This document shows positions 1-4,600 of a stretch of DNA of 6,322 nt, piece after piece (position 1 is the stretch's first letter; the number at the start of each line of letters is the position of its first letter). Made by a program: the position numbers and the translations under genes. This stretch comes from an uncultured Clostridia bacterium (GTDB lineage Bacteria > Bacillota > Clostridia > TANB77 > CAG-508). The notes beneath the pieces were generated by a model that saw only the letters and a program-made list of their open reading frames with translations, ran no database searches and was not told the origin of the DNA. The stretch is taken from the NCBI GenBank assembly GCA_948585895.1, contig CAPBNZ010000088.1, positions 1 to 6,322 of the forward strand. Direction: 5' to 3'.

Positions 1-38
1 TTTATCAACATTTTATTTTGAAATTCATATATTATTCT

Positions 39-44
39 AGGTGA
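39..44 (+). promoter_or_regulatory. Ribosome binding site of the M14 peptidase fragment
   Basis: AGGTGA lies 7 bases before the ATG at 52, an ideal Shine-Dalgarno match and spacing. An in-frame stop at 19-21 rules out a much longer N-terminus. Together these fix the start at 52 and show that the 5' end of this gene is intact even though its 3' end is not. Confidence 0.75.
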
Positions 45-51
45 TGAATTT

Positions 52-639
52 ATGAGTATTGTTTCTGTTAATGTTCCTTATAATTCTAACATTTTGATGC
101 AAAATTTAAGTTTATTATTAAGGAAATATCCTTTCTTAAATGTTCAAACTACTGGAAGCAGTGTTTTAGGAAAACCTATTTATGCAATTAAATTGGGGCG
201 TGGTTCTAAACAAATATTTTATTCTGCTTCTATCCATGCAAATGAATGGATTACTACTCCCATATTAATGAAATTTGTTGAAGATTATTGCGTATCTTAT
301 GTTAATCGTTCTAATCTTTATGGTTATTCTATTCGTAATCTTTTTAATTCTACATCAATTTATATTATGCCTATGGTAAATCCAGATGGAGTTGATTTAG
401 TTACTGGAAATATAGCTGTAAGTTCTTCTACTTATCAAAAAGCTTTACATATTGCTAATCAATTTCCTAATATTGCTTTCCCTAACGGCTGGAAATCTAA
501 TATAAACGGTGTGAATTTAAAAAACTACCAACCCTTTTATCAAACGTCTTGTAGCTACTTGACTACAAGGCTTTGCTCATTCTATTTACCCTTTATACTC
601 TCCACCATTTATATGCATTACTTGACCTGTAACATATGA
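52..639 (+). pseudogene. M14 family zinc carboxypeptidase, 3'-truncated
   Basis: This is the N-terminal part of an M14 metallocarboxypeptidase of the bacterial gamma-D-glutamyl-diamino-acid peptidase type, which cleaves peptidoglycan stem peptides. Residues 62-65 (HANE) supply the first two zinc ligands, His62 and Glu65. Residues 110-114 (NPDGV) and the WKSNINGVNL stretch at 147-156 are family signatures. No signal peptide is visible, so the parent enzyme would be cytoplasmic or act in spores or recycling. From about residue 157 (base 520-525) the sequence no longer resembles the family, which continues with an N-L-Q-Y-P-like motif, the third zinc ligand His and the catalytic Glu. The 195-residue frame ends in an unrelated tail that crosses a hairpin and overlaps the 3' end of the opposing dehydrogenase by 54 bases. 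The product should be inactive. A chimeric assembly is an alternative to true truncation. Family assignment is firm; the cause of truncation is unknown. Confidence 0.8.
541..575. repeat. Imperfect inverted repeat at the homology break
   Basis: Perfect 7-base arms CTTGTAG (548-554) and CTACAAG (563-569) flank an 8-base spacer (555-562). Pairing extends outward through a T.G wobble, a G-C pair, one unpaired C at 545, and four more pairs (541-544 with 572-575). It lies between the point where the M14 homology stops and the SDR stop codon. In the minus direction it could act as a weak SDR terminator, but no T-run follows directly; six T occur only about 19 bases beyond the stem. The symmetric arms around 8 bases also resemble a tyrosine-recombinase core site. 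Both roles are inference. Confidence 0.55.
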
Positions 640-1531
640 CGAATCTTCACTTGCTAAATATATAAATAGTGGTGCTATTTCATAAGGATGACCTGCTCTT
701 CCCATTGGTGCATCTGAACCAAGTGTTGGTATCTTCTGTGCTTCCCAACATGCTGGTTGTAATGGTGTCCAAAATACACCTGGTGATACCGCATTTACCT
801 TTATATTTTTACTGGCTAAATTAGTTGCAAGCGACCTTGTAAAACCGACTATAGCTCCTTTACTCGTTACATAGTCTATTAATTCTGGTTCTCCTTTAAA
901 TGTAGTTATTGATGTTACATTTATAATACTTGCACCTGGTTTCATATGCTTTAATGCTCTTTTTGTTAAATAAAACATAGAATATATATTAGTTTTCATA
1001 GTTAAATCAAATTGCTCATCTGTTATATCTAATAAACTTTTTTGTTGATATTGCACTCCTGCATTATTTACTAATATATCAATACTTCCATATTTTTCCA
1101 TTGTCTTATCTACTATTTTATCACAAAAGCTTGTATCTTTTATATCTCCTGCAAGTAATATACATGTTCCTCCTAACCTCTCTATAAATTCTTTTGTTTC
1201 CTCTGCATCTTTATGTTCATCATAATAAACAATTACTACAGCCGCTCCTTCTTTTGCAAAATCCTACTGCAACTGCTCTTCCAATTCCAGAATCTCCTCC
1301 TGTTATAATTGCAACTTTATTGTATAATTTACCAGCTGCTTGATAATATGGATTATTAAATATAGGTCTAGGATTCATCAAGTATTCCATTCCTGGTTGT
1401 GTATTTTGATGCTGTGGTGGAAATTCAATTTTATAGTCTTTACATATTCTACCATATCCTTGATGGTCTATATACTTTAGCCCATAATCATTGTGCCCAT
1501 TATTATCTGAAATATAATAATCATAATTCAT
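586..1531 (-). pseudogene. Short-chain dehydrogenase/reductase (YdaD/YhdF-like), split by a frameshift
   Basis: This is a classical SDR, an NAD(P)-dependent oxidoreductase close to the Bacillus general-stress proteins YdaD, YhdF and YhxC; its substrate is unknown. The frame opens at 1531 and breaks at an A run at 1258-1261. Removing one base there joins it to the frame ending at 586, giving 314 residues. The restored protein has the TGGDSGIG cofactor motif (77-84), NNAG (155-158) and a catalytic set of Asn181, Ser207, Tyr220 and Lys224 (YVTSK). The C-terminal INGGEYKG is typical. The FPPQHQNTQPGMEYLMNPRP block (37-56) is the family's usual leader. About 30 further residues, rich in Tyr, Asp, Asn and Gly, precede it and look unlike relatives of about 286-289 residues. 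Everything except the one base is conserved, so a sequencing error or very recent mutation is likelier than old decay. It is transcribed from its own leader, downstream of the large surface-protein gene. Confidence 0.88.
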
Positions 1532-1538
1532 CTTTTTT

Positions 1539-1545
1539 CACCTCT
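1539..1545 (-). promoter_or_regulatory. Ribosome binding site of the SDR gene
   Basis: Read on the minus strand this is AGAGGTG, followed by a 7-base spacer and the ATG at 1531. The strong match and ideal spacing support the long N-terminus rather than an internal Met within the conserved QPGMEYLMNP stretch. Confidence 0.8.
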
Positions 1546-1580
1546 ACTATCTATATTCTAAATAGTAAATGGTTGTGCTT

Positions 1581-1607
1581 ATTTTATTTTTCTAAAATAA
1601 CTTGCAA
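1581..1607 (-). promoter_or_regulatory. Weak sigma-A-like promoter candidate for the SDR gene
   Basis: On the minus strand TTGCAA (1602-1607) is followed after 15 bases by TAAAAT (1581-1586), which matches the -10 consensus at five of six positions. The 15-base spacing is short and the region is very AT-rich, so chance is a real possibility. A promoter somewhere here is expected because a terminator separates the SDR from the upstream gene. Confidence 0.25.
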
Positions 1608-1631
1608 TAAATGTATTTAAAAATAATATGC

Positions 1632-1679
1632 AAAAAGTACATTAAATAATAGATTTCTCTAATATGTAATGTACTCTTT
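1632..1679 (-). terminator. Rho-independent terminator of the large surface-protein gene
   Basis: Starting 7 bases after the stop codon at 1686-1688, the minus strand forms a 13-base-pair outer stem (1667-1679 with 1632-1644, one G.T wobble), a mostly paired internal part, and an inner TAGA-GAAA-TCTA hairpin with a GAAA tetraloop. The descending arm ends in five T. The stem is AT-rich but unusually long. It should stop transcription before the SDR gene. The plus-strand reading has a shorter T-run (three T), so it is best read as a minus-strand terminator. Confidence 0.8.
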
Positions 1680-1685
1680 ATTATT

Positions 1686-4600
1686 TTAATTCAATTCACT
1701 AAAACCTATTAATAACAATTTTAAGATTGCTAAATCATTTATTGTAATATCTTCATCTTTATCCATATTGGCTGCTTTTAAAGATTTTCCTTCTAATAAT
1801 TCCGCTTCCAATATATGCAGTTTCATCCTAGCTATATCGTTAACTGTAATTTCTCCATCTCCATCTATATCACCTTCTACGATAAGAGTATACTCTAAAT
1901 TTTCACCTACCACTATTTTAGAACCTGTTGTAATAAAATCATCATCTTGCATTACTATTCCATCTTTATCCACAATCTTTATCGTTTGATTTGTATTTAT
2001 ATTTTCTTTCAATTCTTGTACTTTTGTTCCTTCTTTGTCATCAATTTTTGCTCTTATATTTAAAATATACCCATCTCTTATTTCATATTTTTCTGACTCA
2101 AATATCAATTCTTCACTTACATTTTCATTTATCCAAGTAACTTTTGCTGTAACATTTCCTTTATTTCCTACTGCATCTCTAAACTCAAATGTAAATTCTC
2201 CATTTTCAGTAAATAGATATTCTTTGCTTCCATTGTTATTTGTTATTGTTATTTCTTCACTTTCATTTACCAATGTTGCTATTACATTTTCTTTGGTTGT
2301 TTCAGTTATACTATAACTAACTTCTGCTGTTGGAGCTTCTTTATCTATCCAATTTACTTTTGCTTTATGTTCTTTTACTTCTAAATCATTTTTATCTGAA
2401 GCATCTTTATAGCAAAAAGTAAACTCTCCATTTTTTGTAAAAGTATGTGTGTTTTTTCCCTTATCACTTGTAATGGTAACATTTACATCTTTATTCCCAT
2501 TTGTATCAATAATATATGGTTTAATTGTAGCAGTGACATCTTTATTTGTTTCCTTTGTAATATCATAAGTAATATCACTTGCTAAAATAGTAGTATCATT
2601 GTTAATATAATCCACTTTTATACTTTTATATCCTACATTATTTGCTTTGTCAAGAAGTCTAAATTCATATTCTCCACTTTCCTCTAAAGCATATTCTAAT
2701 GGATTTGATCTTGCTGTTTGTTGTAAAATTCTTAAATTTTCTTTTTCAGAATCACTAATCGTTACTGTGTTACCTTCACTATCAAAATATTCTTCCTTTT
2801 CAATCTCTCCTAAATTTGTCCCTTCATCTTCTACTGTTTTTAAGGTAATTACATATTCAGCTACGTTTTTAACTTGTCCTGTTGTATTTTTATAGACAAT
2901 TTTTTTAGTATGTCCATTTTCATCCACATAAATAGTTTTATATGTATTACCTGAACTATCTAAATAAGTAACACTTTGCAATTTTCCATTTTCTACTTCC
3001 ACATAATTGATTTTATTATTATTTTCATCTAATAAATATACATCTTCACTAATATTATCTAATAAAATAAGTAATTTTTTTTCAGCATCTAATTTATATT
3101 TTACATCAGCAGTTGGTCCATCTTTATCTATCCAATTTACTTTTGCTACAGCTGTTCCTGTAATTCCATTTTTATCTTCAAATTCAAATGTAAACTCTCC
3201 ATTTTCTGTAAATATATAAGTATCTTTTCCCTCATTATTAGTAATGGTTATTTCAGTGCTTGGATTAATAAGTCTTGCTACTACAATTCCATTTGTTGGT
3301 TCTGTAGTGCTATAGGCAATACCTGCTGTAGGATGAGGATTTTTGGTTAAGTCTTGATAGAAATTAAATGCCCTTGCAGTAAACCAATTTCCATTTGAAG
3401 CACGGTCTGCTACAATTTTTACATATTGTACTTCTTTTGAATCTTCTATTTCGAAACTCTTTGTATTTTTAATAGCTTCTTCAATAGTATTAGCCTGATT
3501 TGTGTAAGTTAAATTTTTCAAGTTTGCTAATTCTTCCCAATTATCACCATCCATACTACCATAAATAGTTCCATCATAAATCTTTCCATTTCCTCCACCA
3601 GCTGGTACAAATTCTACAGCTGATAAACTAACAGCTTTATCTAATTTTATAACAATATAACGCTCTGTATCGCTTCCATTCCATGCTGAATGCCAATTTG
3701 TGTTATAGTTTGCATCGATTGCATTAGTAGCTGCCCCACCATTATTGGTAGCTTCTGTTGAAACACTATGAAGTGTCAAATGTGATACTGGTATATATTT
3801 TCTTGTATCTGGTTGATTATCCTCTGTAAATGTATAAACAGGTGATGCATCACTTGCTAATTTTGTTCCTGTTGCACATTGTCTTATTTGTATTGTTTTA
3901 TTTCCTGTTAAGTCTGGTGAAACTACACTATAAGATGTCCAATTATCATTTTCAGTATAGCGCCACTCACATCCCAAGTTAACACCAACTATGCGATTTT
4001 CTAAATCATTTGCATATATATTATTTGGAATAACTCCTTTTGTAATATCAATTTTAAATAAATTATTTTCTTCATAATCTACTCCAACAATATGAACATA
4101 GATGTCATTTTCCTCTGTAATATTTCTTATTTGTTCTTGTGTTAGTTGTAATTTGTGTTCTTCATCTGCTGTAAACGAAACTTCATTCCAAGTTTGTTTT
4201 CCATCCAAACTATAATCCCAACGTATACCATTTCCATCAAAACGACTTGCTAATACAATTTTTCCAGCATCTGCTCCATCAAATGAAAAGGTTGCAATTG
4301 TTTTATCAACTCTTCCTAATAAATAATTAGCTTCTGTTCTTGTAATAGCTGGTTGAAGAACTTTATCTGTTGCACTATCTGGAAGATTACTCCCCTCTGT
4401 TAAAATTCTTGTTTGTAAAAGAGTAAATTTGTAAGAGTTTTCTACACTTGTTAATTTAGGTTTAATTAAGTTTGTTAATTGATACATTGGTAATGGATGA
4501 TATTTTAATTTTTCTGCTAATGCTTCCGCTAATTCATAAAATTCATCTTCTGATTTATTTTTGTTTGCATTGTATACATTAATCAAGCCAAGCCAAGCAT

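Noticed and set aside
1..38. Promoter for the M14 gene
   Set aside because: TATATT at 28-33 would sit almost on top of the ribosome binding site and no acceptable -35 box lies at the right distance.
541..575. Integron attC site or Xer dif site
   Set aside because: The flanks lack the RYYYAAC/GTTRRRY core sequences of attC, and the arms do not match the Firmicutes dif consensus or its 11-6-11 layout.
586..1101. Independent SDR gene starting at the Met at 1101
   Set aside because: It would lack the cofactor-binding TGGDSGIG motif. The upstream frame continues the same protein once a single base is removed.
1399..1620. Plus-strand open frame of 73 codons antisense to the SDR start
   Set aside because: It runs antisense through the conserved SDR N-terminus and the intergenic region, and its translation looks like the low-complexity shadow of AT-rich DNA.
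1768..3219. Several plus-strand open frames (1768-1989, 2035-2316, 2647-2895, 3007-3219)
   Set aside because: All lie antisense inside the Ig-like and dockerin coding region. Their Ser/Phe/Ile-rich translations are complements of Glu/Lys/Asn-rich coding sequence.
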